The notes: a model not told the origin generated them from the letters alone. 64,000 nt of DNA from Adiantum capillus-veneris (GCA_014529385.2 CM043963.1:98221912-98285911), one strand, 5' to 3'; numbered from the stretch's first letter, positions 45,312 through 56,189 are shown. Made by a program: numbers and translations.

Positions 45312-47024
45312 CATATACTTCTAAGAAAAGCAAACACACAACCTCTTAGCAAAGCTCAAAACACCATAATGCACAAATACTTGACAACTCCTTTCCTTTC
45401 CCAAAAGAAAAGACTACTTACACACATAAGGCGGCATGCATAGAGAGCTCTTCTCCATCTATGCAGCCCCAAGACTTACTTACACACAACATAAGGAGAG
45501 AATCCAAGCAAATAGACACCATGGTGCACAAAAAATTTCTCAAAAAAACAAGCAACCCAATGAGCACAAAATATGAGAAGTTGCCAAGATATGCTTACCA
45601 GTTTTACAATCGTTTAGAGCAATAGTGAGACGACGACACCCCAATTGCAGCAATTTGTTGATCAAACCATGAGATAGATCATTGAACTTGATATCCTTGC
45701 TCTCATATAGAAGCTACAATCCTTATTTAGGGATGAGTATGGTAAGAGAAATGTTTGCAAGAGAATGGTAGCAATAGCATATTGATGCTCTCTCTATGGC
45801 AACGCTTATGATAGCGAGCTTAGGAAATGGATAGGGAGACGAGAGGAGAGAGAGATTAGGGCTTCCCTAACCTTAGAGGAGCTTGTTTGCAGCAATGGAG
45901 TAGGTGTGTGTGTTTTTGTGTTTGCCAAAGGGCTTTTTCATAGCTGTACAAGACCCTGGGTTAGGTTAAACTTGACTAGGGTAGGTGTTTAACCATAGTT
46001 AGGTTCTCTTTTGACCATTCCTTTAATTATGCAAATAAGGGAATTATTTTCTCATTAAAAATAGCTTTATAAGTCGTGGAGGCTCCATAAGGGTTGATAA
46101 TGTATGTGGGCCCCACCATGATGTCCCTCCAGTGGCTCCTGCAGAGTGTCCCCATCCTGTTTGTTGTGTTTCTTGAAGCACCTTGAGCCAACCCCTCCAC
46201 ATGCAAGTGGTTTTTTACTCCCCATTGGAATTTTAGAATGTTGAAGAAGTCAAGAAAACTTTTCACCTTTGTGGTTTACCTGATTGTAACTTTGACATGC
46301 AATAGTGTCCGCAGCACCTTGTTTTCACCATAACTTTCAGCCTGTAACTCAGAATTAGGTGCTGTAAAAGGCAAAGTTGACCTTCTCAAAGTGTTTAAGC
46401 TGATTTTGGAGTGTTCCTCAAGTATTTACACGAGCTAAGGTGTTCAAGATGCATCCAAAACACCTTTTGCACCAAGTCTCCTTGTAGGGGACCCTTTAGC
46501 ATACATCCAAGGTGTAGCATGCTTTTTCAAAAGAGAATCCACCTTAAACAAATGAGGTAGGCTCCAATAAAGTTTGATTTATTGGGGATATACATTATAT
46601 TTAATATTTGTTGACCAACACAAGTAAATGATCCAAGAGTTGGGTCACATAGTGGTGGGGAGGGGAAGGCCTACAAGGTTAACCCTACCCTTGAGAGAAG
46701 ATAGGTAAGATAAGTGCCCATAAATTATTTATTTACAAATTATGGGATGTAGATGGCTATTTAAATTAGTAAAGGTAATTAGTTAAAAGAATATGCAGTA
46801 AAAATTTAGGAGAGTAGAATTAAGTTTACTATTTACATTTAGCATGAAGAGAGAAATATGAAGTAAATGCATAAAGATCTAAAAAGGGTAAGGTGTTTGT
46901 ATGGAAAAAGGCTATTACGGAAAGAGAGAATGAACACTAGGTTGAAAATTTGATAAAAAATATATACATTTGAGTAGAAATGTAGTGCAAATGCAAGGTT
47001 ACCATTTAACGCTACTCATATTAG
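45312..47024. other. Gene-free stretch; right part probably LTR of element E
   Basis: No coding content was recognised. If element E's polypurine tract at 47025-47036 is correct, the 3' LTR of E extends leftwards from about 47020, but without a second copy its length is unknown. AT-rich sequence dominates 46560-47000. Confidence 0.45.
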
Positions 47025-47150
47025 CCCTCCCCCTTCATCTAGGATCATTCATGCTCCTAGATGAAACAAAAGAGTTTTTTCCTTTTTCTTTTTTTTTTCT
47101 TTTTCTTTTTTCTTTTTTTTGTCTTTTTTTTTCTTCTTTTCCCAAAAAAA
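47025..47150 (-). promoter_or_regulatory. Polypurine stretch and probable polypurine tract of element E
   Basis: On the minus strand a 70-nt A/G run (about 47145-47077) is followed 40 nt later by GAAGGGGGAGGG (47036-47025), a good polypurine tract. The LTR start after it is not certain (TATGAG or TGAG near 47018). Confidence 0.6.
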
Positions 47151-47356
47151 AGAGGAGTGATATGCACTCTTTTACTCCCTCAAACATGTACTTCGTTACA
47201 AAGATCCCAAGGTAGACCTTGCAACCTTGAAGTCCCCGCACTCAACGATCCTTGAGGAGTTGAAGGAGCATCTGCTAAATTGGATGGAGCAATTTCACAC
47301 TTAAAATGAAGGCTCCCTGCAAGTGGATTAATTCTTTGTAAATAAGACTTCAATCT

Positions 47357-48893
47357 CTATCCATTTACTCGGGTCTTGTGGACTTTCCAAGACAAATCTG
47401 CTAGTTTATAGCTACCATTTCCATACCTTTTCATTATCAAAAAGGGTCCCTCCCACCTTTGTAAAAACTTCTTGTCATGGCGTACATCAAGGAGATTATC
47501 GTAACGAAGAACTAGCATACCTTCCGTCAAGCCCTTCTGCTTGAGACTTTTGTTGATTTTGTCCCTTTGATCCGTGGCTTGGGCAATGTAATAGTCGATG
47601 GACTCTTCTCTATCAAGCTCAAGTCGTTGAAGATCTAAAATTCTTTCCTGCAAAGCTTCTTTGCTCCCCGTGAGAGAATGCGTAGGCTTGCAAGCTCCAC
47701 CTCAATAGGAAGGAGTGCCTCCTGTCCATATACCAAATGAAAAGGAGTGAATTGAATGGATACCTTGAAAGATGTTCTGTATGCCCATAGAGATGCGGTC
47801 AAATGACGATCCCAGTCGTTTGGTCGATCTGCAACCTGCTTAGAAATGATCTTACATATCATCCATTCACCTTTTCAACCAACCCATTGCACTGAGGGTA
47901 GTAAGGTGTAGAATGCAAATGTTTGACTTTTAACTTTGCCAAAAGATTATCTAGGAGCTCTGCTCTAAACCTTGGACCACGATCTGACAAAATCTCTAAT
48001 GGTGTGCCGAATCTACTGCATATGTGATCAAAGATAAATTTTGATACCTCCTCCGCTGTAACTCGTGTTGTACTTGCTGCCTCCGCCCATCGTGTCATGT
48101 AATCTACTCCCACAATGATGAAGACCTTCACGGTAGATGTGCGAGGTAAGGGGCCTATTGCATCCACACCCCACTTCTCAAAAGGACCATACGAAATTAT
48201 TGGAACTCGAGGCTCGTAAGTGAGTCGATCTCCAGCAATCTGACAACCTTTGCATGACTTACACCAATGCTGGACATCACGATGTAGACTTGGCCAAACA
48301 AACCCTCCTTGCAAAATCTTCCTGTTTGTAATATCATGAGAAAAATGACCCCCACAAACATCATCATGGCATGAAAAGAGGATTCTCTCTATTTCTTGAA
48401 CAGAGGGCACCCTTCTTAGCACCAAATCTTTCCCTTTATGATACAAATCATCTCCTATGAGTTGGTAAGGAGTTGCCTTTTTTACCAACCTATGCCTTTG
48501 CACTTTATCCAAGTGTTTAGGGCACTCACCAGTTTGAAGGAAAAATATGATGTCCTTCAATTCCTCTTGGCCTTGGTACTTTGGTTCGTAGAGCTTCACA
48601 CCTCCCACCATGATCTGAAGTTTCTCATTGGCGAGGGAATCTGCTTCCTTGTTGAGGGTTCTCACAACATGCTGTACCTGTGTAGCTTCAAAGTTCTTTA
48701 TCAAAGCCTTCACCTGTCTAAGCCACTCCACTAGAGTAGGGTTCTTGCACTTCCATATCCCTTGGATTTGCCTAATAACTAGTAAGGAATCACCTCTTAT
48801 TATAAGTCTTTCAATGCCAAGTTTTCTGCATTCTTCAAGCCCCAACTTTAAGGTGACATACTCAACCTCATTATTAGAATGAACATTTTCCAA
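47357..48893 (-). pseudogene. Element E second (archaeal-type) RNase H and integrase
   Basis: The open frame 48893-47859 has NNEVEYVTLKLGLEECRKLG and LIIRGDSLLVIRQIQG (second RNase H; its N-terminus, AAGGVLILSP, is just upstream in frame behind a TGA). Then comes the HHCC zinc domain (SCHDDVCGGHFS ... CKSCKGC) and the integrase core with WGVDAIGPLP, LSDRGPRF and GLVEKVNG, supplying the D, D, E triad. One-base shifts at about 47862 and 47650 lead to the C-terminal part (YRTSFKVSIQFTPFHLVYGQ; RWEGPFLIMKRYGNGSYKLA). Integrase inserts the cDNA into the genome; this copy is broken by the two shifts. Confidence 0.9.
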
Positions 48894-48968
48894 GGTGATA
48901 CCTTTCTTAACAAGAACTTCCCTTTGTGGACTTAGAATAAGAACCCCCCCTGCTGCCTGATCGTGTTG

Positions 48969-50597
48969 TCATCGGTAAGCTCCATCAAAGCACAAAATGT
49001 GTGCGTTGTCCATCTCCTCCTCATTATTTTGTGGTGTAGCTTTGTCTCCTGCCTTTGGTGACTCTTTCCTTTCTCTCACTTTGTATGTGAGAATGTCTGC
49101 AAGACCTGCCCTTGTGCTATCTTCCACAAGAAAAGTGTATTCGAACTCTTGAAGTTCTAGAACCCATTTGGCTATCCTAGATGAGAGGCTCATGTGTTGC
49201 ACAACATATGGTAAATTGTTTTCCATGGTGAGAATGACAAATGGTGCAGGTAAGAGATATGATCGGAACTTTCTTACCGCAAACATAATTGTGAATACCA
49301 CCTTCTCCATATTGGTGTAGCCCTTCTCTGTAGCGGTCATGACTTTGCTTGCAAAGTATATTGGCCTCATGTAGCATGTTTTTGGGCCTTTTTGCATGAG
49401 AACTACGCCGATGGCCTCCATTCCTACACTTGGCGTGATGTAATATGTATACTTTGGATTTGGTGGCATTATTGTTGGAAGAGAATTGAGAATACCCTTT
49501 ACTTCAGTAAAGCACAATTCGTGTTCCTCTCGCCATTCAAATGTGGGTTTGTTTGCTAGCTTGTGCAAAGGTGCAATAGCTTCTGTTAGAAGGTGAATGA
49601 AACGAGACATGTACCTTACTTTGTGGTTGGAAGTCATGAGCTCCTTGGTTGTCGTTGGTGGTTGTAGTGACAAGAGAGCATTTACTTTTGATGGATCCAC
49701 TTGAATTCCTTGCAAAGAAACCACATGACCTAGCAACACCACTTGTGACTCTGCAATGTGACACTTCTCAGGATTAAGCTGTCCCCCAAATTGATGAAGC
49801 CTCCTAAGCCCCTCCTCAACTTTTTGGCAATGAAGCATTTGGCTACTATAGATACAGAAGTCATCCATAAAAACCCTAATTGACTTTCCAAAGAAGGGAT
49901 GAGAGACAAGAGTTGTAAACCTTATAAAGATACTAGGAGCATTTGTGAGCCCAAATGGCATCACTCTATAGGCAAAGCAACCCCAAGGTGTGATGAAAGT
50001 GGTTTTTAACTGATCTTCTTCTGCTATTCTGATTTGAAAATACCCTAAATACCCATCACACACTGTGTAACATTCATAGCCAGCTACTTCGTTTAAGATT
50101 TCATCTTGGAAAGGAAGAGGAAAATGATCCCTCTTTGTTGCAGCATTGAGCGGTTTGTAGTCAACACAGACCCTCCATTTTCTGTTCTTTTTAGGGGTTA
50201 CTACAATTGGGGACACCCACTCAGAGTTAGACACAGGGTAAATGAAACCAGCTTTGAGGAGTTGGTTAACCTCTGTCAAAAGTGCCTCTTGTTGTATTTT
50301 TCCTACGCGCCTTAGCTTTTGAGCCACAAGTTTAGTGCCTAGTTTTAATTCTATGCCATGCTCTATAACATCCACACCTCTAATTTGTGAGTAATCAGTG
50401 ATAAACAAATTGTGATACCTCTTGAGCATATTGATGTAGGACCACTTCTCCTCAGGGATAAGATCTTTTGCAAGCATCCTCTCAAAGTCTTCATAGTGCT
50501 TGTGGTCACCTTTGTCATCCTTTGTTTGCTCCTTTGTTGGATCAACCTCTATTGATGGAGTTTTTGATGTGTTGAAGATGATTCCCATTACCTCCAA
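48969..50597 (-). CDS. Element E reverse transcriptase and first RNase H
   Basis: A single open frame of 542 residues. RT fingers: SEWVSPIVVTPKKNRKWRVC. First catalytic Asp region: CDGYLGYFQIRIAEED. Palm: FAYRVMPFGLTNAPSIF, and the catalytic box RVFMDDFCIYS is intact. Connection and RNase H: PIYFASKVMTATEKGYTNME, KFRSYLLPAPFVILT. It ends at DGAYR followed by a TGA (48971-48969), after which the second RNase H continues in the same frame. The first RNase H has an unusual start (YYITPSVGMEAIGVVL), where the usual first Asp appears to be Ser or Pro, so RNase H activity is doubtful. Confidence 0.92.
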   Translation of the reverse strand: MEVMGIIFNTSKTPSIEVDPTKEQTKDDKGDHKHYEDFERMLAKDLIPEEKWSYINMLKRYHNLFITDYSQIRGVDVIEHGIELKLGTKLVAQKLRRVGKIQQEALLTEVNQLLKAGFIYPVSNSEWVSPIVVTPKKNRKWRVCVDYKPLNAATKRDHFPLPFQDEILNEVAGYECYTVCDGYLGYFQIRIAEEDQLKTTFITPWGCFAYRVMPFGLTNAPSIFIRFTTLVSHPFFGKSIRVFMDDFCIYSSQMLHCQKVEEGLRRLHQFGGQLNPEKCHIAESQVVLLGHVVSLQGIQVDPSKVNALLSLQPPTTTKELMTSNHKVRYMSRFIHLLTEAIAPLHKLANKPTFEWREEHELCFTEVKGILNSLPTIMPPNPKYTYYITPSVGMEAIGVVLMQKGPKTCYMRPIYFASKVMTATEKGYTNMEKVVFTIMFAVRKFRSYLLPAPFVILTMENNLPYVVQHMSLSSRIAKWVLELQEFEYTFLVEDSTRAGLADILTYKVRERKESPKAGDKATPQNNEEEMDNAHILCFDGAYR

Positions 50598-50630
50598 AGA
50601 TGATTCTTCTTCGCTATTGGATGTAGTGGT

Positions 50631-51071
50631 TTAACTTTCCTCTTCGCTTGAGCCAAAACTCTCTTCACTTTCTTCATCAACCGTGGTCTCATAGTTGATG
50701 TCGAGCTGCTTTCCTTCATGCCAATCGTATACCACATGTTGCCCCTTTTTGAGAATCGATTGTCCTCGTCCCCATTTTTGATCTGCATTCACAGCAATGA
50801 GCCAAGGCCTCCCTAGGATGATGGGATAGCCCTCCCCCTTGGCCGGCATAACATACATGTCCACACGTGCATCTATATTACATATAGAAACTTTTACATT
50901 CTCGATGATCCCTAGGCACTTCACACTTGCATTGTTGGCCAGCCTAGCTTGACAATTAGAGGATTTAGTGATTTCAAGCCCTAGTCTATTCATGGCTCTT
51001 TCCGTGATCACACACATTTGTGCTCCACCATCAACATACACATTGGATACCTTCCTACCCCTTACAAGCAT
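50631..51071 (-). CDS. Element E retropepsin
   Basis: This 146-codon open frame has the active-site region VYVDGGAQMCVITERAMNRL (D-G-G) and the second signature GYPIILGRPWLIAVNAD. An acidic Ser/Glu-rich tail follows (ESEESFGSSEEES). It processes the gag-pol polyprotein; the frame is separated by a stop from RT, 34 nt downstream. Confidence 0.88.
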   Translation of the reverse strand: MLVRGRKVSNVYVDGGAQMCVITERAMNRLGLEITKSSNCQARLANNASVKCLGIIENVKVSICNIDARVDMYVMPAKGEGYPIILGRPWLIAVNADQKWGRGQSILKKGQHVVYDWHEGKQLDINYETTVDEESEESFGSSEEES

Positions 51072-52800
51072 CTACAATAGGTTCCACATCTTGTTGTGGC
51101 TTTGAAGTCAATGCCTTTATTGTCACCTTTTCTTTCTTTCTTGGGAGTCTTGTGCTTACAAGTTTGGGCCACTGCCTTCTCACCTTGGGTGATAGATGTA
51201 GGAGTTGAGGCCAAGAAATATTGGGCTTTTGAGTTTGCAGATCTTCTAAGATGTTGTAGGGTTCCATATTCTTTCCTAATGGAAAATCATTGATGCCGAT
51301 CTCCCTTCGCCTTGATCTCTGCTTCTTGTCTCCTTCCTCCTTCTTTGACTTTTTCTTCCTCTCCTTCCTTGCAGGTTCTGACTCTTCATTCCTTGTGTCT
51401 TCATCCTTGTTGTGTGCTCTTGTGCGCTTTTCTGTTGGCATAACATCAAAATGTATAGGGCTCACCTCTATCTCCTCTTCCAGCTTTATGACGTTTACTC
51501 CTCTCTCTTCTTCCACTGGTGGGACAGGAGGGATGTTTGCCACTGGAGGTGGTGGTGGTTGACGAAGAATTTGTGGGGCTTGAGCATGCTCTTGCTGCAC
51601 CATGAGTGGAGGGGGTCTAGGAGGGTATATGTCCCCAGGAAGCCTTCGAGGGTGAGGGCAATTATACATGCCATGACCAACTTCGTTGCAATTCCAGCAT
51701 CTCAACTCTTGTGCTTGATGTCATTGATTGCGATTCCCTTCTCTTGGTTGTCGTTGTTGAGGTAGGCCCTGCACTAGATTCAAGGTGAGACTCTCTAGTT
51801 GTTGAGTTAATCTTTGCAAGATCTCTTGTTGTGATCCTTCCCCTATTTGTGAAGTTTGGGCAAGAGAGCCCCTAACTTGTGCTCCCATGCTTGGTGAAGT
51901 ATCCCTCTCAATGACTTCATTTAGGTCCCTTGTTCTATGTGCTTGAAAATTTAACTTCTTGAATTTGACCATGGCCACCACACGTGCTTCTTCAAATGTT
52001 GATGGAAATTTTAACTCTACCTTGGTCTTCAAAATTAGATACAATCCAACCATGAACCTATCTTTCTTTAGAAAGTTTGGTGCACCACCTTGGTTTTGTA
52101 AGGTAGCCTCCCATCTAACCCATAGGTTAAGGAAAACGGCCTCATAAGATGGGTAGTCTTCAAGGAATACCTATTTATGTTGAAGTAGACACTTCCAAAG
52201 ACCCTCTGGACTATCTCCTTGCCTAAATTTGGCAAGAAAACTTGCACGTAGCCTCTCCCAATTGGTTTTGTTTTGAGGTTGCAAGGCCTCGTACCATGCC
52301 TTAGCCTCCCCTTTGAGAACGAGTGGAAAAGCACGCAGCTTTACCTCTTCTTGATCTCTCCCAGAGATGAGGTGTGCCATCTCCAAATTATCCAGAAACT
52401 CTTGTGTATCCTCACCATTTTTAGAATGAAAGGTAAGAAAAGTGCTTGACATTTTTACAATACAAGGAGGCTTGTGTACCACAAAGTTTTGACTACAATG
52501 AGTGATCACATCAAAATGAAAATATATACATCAGGTGTTAGTTCATAATTTATCATAGGCAAAATAAAAGGGTTGATTGAGGCATTAATTTCATTAGGGC
52601 GAGTGGGTCCAAAAATTCTCCTAATGGTTGCTTGAAATCTAAATTTTGTAGCAATTATGATGTGCACAGATTGACGAGCTATAGGTGTAAAAGGAGAAGC
52701 AGCTCCAGGTTGGTTCGTGTGACAATATGTTCTCCTTTTTCTTTCTCTTGAAGAAAGTTTCCTTTTGAGTGGATCGCTATCTAGGCGCCTCTTGTCCCTG
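51055..52800 (-). pseudogene. Element E gag and nucleocapsid
   Basis: An open reading from about 52800 (RDKRRLDSDPLKRKLSSRER) runs to 52515. Capsid text follows in frame 52509-52171 (FLDNLEMAHLISGRDQEEVK, FPLVLKGEAKAWYEALQPQN) and 52053-51721. The frame 51705-51055 starts with the knuckle CWNCNEVGHGMYNC and continues as a Pro-rich then strongly basic linker (RKERKKKSKKEEGDKKQRSR) to the protease. Frame shifts separate the parts. Identification rests on capsid text and knuckle. Confidence 0.83.
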
Positions 52801-53067
52801 CCTCAAAACAAAATAAAAACATGGACATCAACTGGATCATCATAATTAATGAATGGAAGAATGATGGGATTTGGAGATGCCAAGATTTCACCAAGTCTTT
52901 CTGCACCAAACATAAAAACAATGCGTTGCTAGTAAAAAAATTTGCGATCTACACAAATGTTAATTCTGATGTGTTGTGCAAAATGAAAAGCATATGGTGC
53001 AACTCTATTGTTCATGAGGAGAATAGAACGCAATTAGGAAAGTTTCTCCGTGGGGGCACCACTTTTA
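52801..53067. other. Unassigned flank between element E and the duplicated segment
   Basis: A plus-strand open frame (52821-53084) has no recognisable similarity. The last part (gggggcaccacttttatgag) resembles a word inside the adjacent duplicated segment (ggggcaccaccctcttttat), which may mark a template switch. Confidence 0.4.
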
Positions 53068-53208
53068 TGAGAGCGGATTTTTGAGATGGGGCTCAACTCA
53101 AGGCTCCCACCAGACAAACCACTCCGTGAGGCCCTACACATGTATATTTCTTAGGGGCACCACCCTCTTTTATGGAGAAAGAAGGAAACCAAAACAAACC
53201 ATATGCAA

Positions 53209-53242
<34 letters not shown>

Positions 53243-53366
53243 CACACCTTCCTTATGTGCTTCAGCACAAAATGCCCTTCCACCATTCAACACACACTCC
53301 TTAAGCAATCCGTTTCAAAATTGCAGAAACTCACATGCAAAGAGTGACCTTCACCATATTAGTGCT
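53068..53366 (+). repeat. Second copy of the 44998-45311 segment, at the proposed inversion breakpoint
   Basis: About 299 bp, about 95 percent alike to the source by eye, with (CA)n at 53208-53236. It starts at tgagagcgg and ends at agtgct. Unlike the source it is bounded on both sides by unrelated sequence: element E flank on the left, hexamer repeats and element D on the right. Confidence 0.93.
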
Positions 53367-53389
53367 TCACCTTCACCTTCACCTTCACC
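53366..53389 (+). repeat. TTCACC hexamer stutter at the junction
   Basis: Four head-to-tail TTCACC units join the duplicated segment to element D. The same hexamer occurs once near the end of the segment (53350). Confidence 0.95.
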
Positions 53390-54600
53390 CTACCGTATGA
53401 GTTACACTGAAGCTGATGAGGTGGAACGTCAGCTTGCTGACTACCTTAGCAAAGGGTTTATCCAACCCAGTTCTTCACCATGGGCTTCTCCTATCCTACC
53501 AGTGAAAAAAAAGACGGCAGTATGTGCATGTGCGTAGACTACCATGGCTTAAATGCGGTTACTGTTAAGGACAAGTACCCATTGCCACGCGTGGATGAGT
53601 TGTTCGACAAACTCACTCATGCTCGCATTTTTACGAAAATAGACTTGCGGTCAGCAGGCTATCACCAAGTCCGTATTCGACTGGCTGATATACCCAAAAC
53701 TGCATTCCGAACAAGGTTTGGATACTACGAGTTTTTTGGTTGTGCCCTTTGGGTTAACCAATGCGCTCGCAACATTCATGACACTTATGGATAGTGTCTT
53801 GAAGCCGTATTTGGGCAAATTTGTCATTGTTTTTCTCAATGACATTCTAGTCTACAGTGCTTGGAAAGAAGAACACTTACAACATCTGAGGCAGGTGGTC
53901 GAATTCTTACGAACAAATAAATTATATGCCAAGGAATCTAAATGTGATTTTTTGAAAGAAGAAATTCACTATCTTGGGCATGTTATTTCAGCTAATGGGC
54001 TATATATGGATCAATCCAAAGTGGATACAATCCGGTAGTGGCCTTCTCCTAAAAATCTGGAAGAGTTACAGATTTTTAAAGGATTTGCAGGTTTTTATCG
54101 AAGGTTCGTTAAAAACTATGCTAATATTGTTGTTCCCATGACGGATCAACTGAAAGGCAAAGGAAAAGCTTTTCAGTGGGGACCCGCTCAACATCACAGT
54201 TTCGATACACTCAAGGATGCATTAATCACAACTCCCATACTAGCTATTGTAGATCCTTTGAAACCATTCGTTTTGGAAACGGATGCCAGTGATCGTGCTA
54301 TTGGAGCAGTCCTGTTACAAGACAGACGACCAATTGCATTTGAAAGCAAGAAGCTTGATACAACTCAGTAGAACTACTCTGCTTATGAGCGCGAACTCTA
54401 TGCAATAGTGTCTGCCTTAAAAACATGGCGACATTATTTGTATGGTGCTTAGTTTGAGATTGTGTTTGACCATGAAAGCATAAAATGGTTTACACAACAA
54501 ACGGATTTGAAGGGTCAGAAATCCAGGTGGACCGAGATTCTTCAGGAATATGACTCCAAGCTCCGGTATCGTAAAGGATGATACAATGTGGTGGCTGACG
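53386..54600 (+). pseudogene. Element D reverse transcriptase and RNase H
   Basis: RT fingers: [20 protein letters not shown], then after a shift [20 protein letters not shown]. The first catalytic Asp lies in [14 protein letters not shown]. After another shift come [19 protein letters not shown] and the catalytic box VFLNDILVYS, in which the first Asp of the DD pair is Asn. Connection: FKGFAGFYRRFVKNYANIVV. RNase H: FVLETDASDRAIGAVLLQD, ELYAIVSALKTWRHYLYG and YNVVADALSR. Stops at 54036, 54369, 54450 and about 54579 break the frame. It is inactive. Confidence 0.9.
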
Positions 54601-55470
54601 CTCTAAGTCGTATGTCGGAGATCGATTCTCTCTTGTTCAGGAAACTTCGTAGTGAATTTTTGGATTCTCTAAAGGGAAAATATGAGCATGATGAAGCATA
54701 TTCCAAAGTGTGGAGCCATGTACAAATGAGGGATCCTTCTCACTCCAATGATGGTAGTGTAACGTTAACCTCCACACATAGTTCTTCTCTATCGAGTGAT
54801 GAACTACAACGATGGAAGCATTTCACCATCAACAATGGGTACCTACTCCATAAGGGGAGAGTTTGTGTACTGACGAACACAGACATTCGGTGCCAACTTC
54901 TTTTTATGAATTTCATGATAGTCCAAGTGCAAGGCACTCGGGTATTAGAAAGACTTACGCTCTCGTACGACGACAAGTTTTACTGGCCAGGTTTACATGG
55001 CTTTGTTCAAGCTTATGTCTTGCATTGCCAAAAATGTCAAGTTAACAAAGCAGAGCGCCTGAAAGCAGGACTCTTACATCCTTTGGAGATTCCCAATGGA
55101 AAATGGGAAAGTATCTCTATGGACTTTATTGTGGGTTTACCAACCACTGTACAAGGTCATGACTTGGTATGGGTGGTCATAGACCTGTTGACTAAACTAT
55201 GTAAGTTTATTCCAACCAAATCAACGGTTAAGACTCTAGAACTAGCCAAGTTATTTGTGGAAAATCTATACAAGTTGTATGGTTTGCCAAGTAACATTGT
55301 CAGTGATCATGATCCCAAGTTTAACAGTCATTTTTGGAGGGCTGTGTTCAAACAATTGGGTACACAACTAAACCTCAGTACAACCGATCATCCAGAAACA
55401 GATGGTCAGACTGAACGAGTTAAGCAAGTGCTAGAGGATATGTTAAGAGCATACGTTAGCAAGAAATAGT
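54588..55470 (+). pseudogene. Element D integrase, zinc domain and catalytic core
   Basis: This is a 293-codon open frame. The zinc-domain histidines (FHDSPSARHSGIRKTYAL) lie in a second frame at about 54910-54960, so the domain is frame-broken, but the Cys pair HCQKCQVNKAERLKAG is in frame. The core has ISMDFIVGLPT, NIVSDHDPKFNSHFWRAV and HPETDGQTERV, giving D, D, E. A TAG at 55467-55469 (SKK*SDWEEYLP) replaces an expected Gln codon. Integrase joins cDNA to host DNA. Confidence 0.9.
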
Positions 55471-55550
55471 CAGACTGGGAAGAATATTTACCTATTCTCG
55501 AGTTTGCCAACAATAGTGCTAAGCATGTCACCACTGGATTTAGTCCTTTT

Positions 55551-56188
55551 ATGCTCATGTATGGGTTTCAACCTAGGTCACCTGTTACGGTGGGGTTGGC
55601 AACCGAAAAGCTCCAACAGGCTAAGGATTTTCTCCAAGACCACATGGATATGCTGAAACTCGTTCGTCAGAATGTTCGACAAGCGCAGGATCAGTATAAG
55701 AAGTACGCTGATGACAAACGTCGGCAAGTTACCTTCGAGGAAGGGGAGGAAGTATTCTTATGTATGCCAGAACATTTAGAAAGTCTGAAAATGGGGCCAA
55801 CACCTAAATTATCTCCACGATATTGTGGGCCTTTGAAAATACTCAAGCGAGTAGGTGATCGTGCCTACAAATTATTACTACCTATACATTCTCACATTCA
55901 TCCGGTGTTTCATGTAAGCCATTTACGTAAGCGATTACATGGGGACAACAATGTCATTGACCAACAGATTTTGGTTGATTTCGTTGAACCTCCTACCTTA
56001 CCGCATGAACCTGAACACATTCTTGACTATCATGATTTACGTACGCGTCTTCATGTACGCCAATAAGCTTTAATCAAGTGGAAAGATCGAATTGAGGAAG
56101 GTGCCACTTGGGAAAACATTAGTGTTCTTAGGAAGAAGTTCCCCACTTTTGTTTTCGAGGATGAAAACTCTTCTTTAAGGGGGGAGTA
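55551..56188 (+). pseudogene. Element D integrase C-terminus and chromodomain
   Basis: The open frame 55551-56066 has MLMYGFQPRSPVTVG, DDKRRQVTFEEGEEVFLCMP and LSPRYCGPLKILKRVGDRAY (SH3-like integrase tail), then IHPVFHVSHLRKRL. After the TAA at 56064-56066 the same frame continues ALIKWKDRIEEGATWENISV, a chromodomain signature. In chromoviruses the chromodomain steers integration to particular chromatin. Confidence 0.85.
56177..56186 (+). promoter_or_regulatory. Polypurine tract of element D
   Basis: AAGGGGGGAG lies three bases before the 3' LTR. Confidence 0.9.
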
Positions 56189-56189
56189 A

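Larger units (their letters stand above)
47025..52800 (-). mobile_element. Element E: Tat-like Ty3/gypsy element with two RNase H domains, 5' LTR missing
   Basis: On the minus strand: gag (52800-51700), knuckle, protease (51071-50631), RT plus RNase H (50597-48969), a second RNase H and integrase (48968-47357), polypurine-rich tail (47150-47025). A second RNase H between the first one and integrase is typical of the Tat lineage. The coding region has only one in-frame stop and two frameshifts after protease, so it is the best-preserved pol in the window. No 5' LTR is present to the right; sequence changes at 53067. Confidence 0.9.

Noticed and set aside
47035-47255. Phe/Leu-rich frames
   Set aside because: They translate the polypyrimidine stretch that is the polypurine tail of element E on the other strand.
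52821-53084. 87-codon plus-strand frame as a gene
   Set aside because: No recognisable similarity, and it runs into the duplicated segment.
45000-53366. The two 300-bp copies as LTRs of one element enclosing E
   Set aside because: They do not both end in CA, no primer-binding site or polypurine tract adjoins them, E's own polypurine tract lies inside at 47025, and one copy has continuous unrelated flanks.
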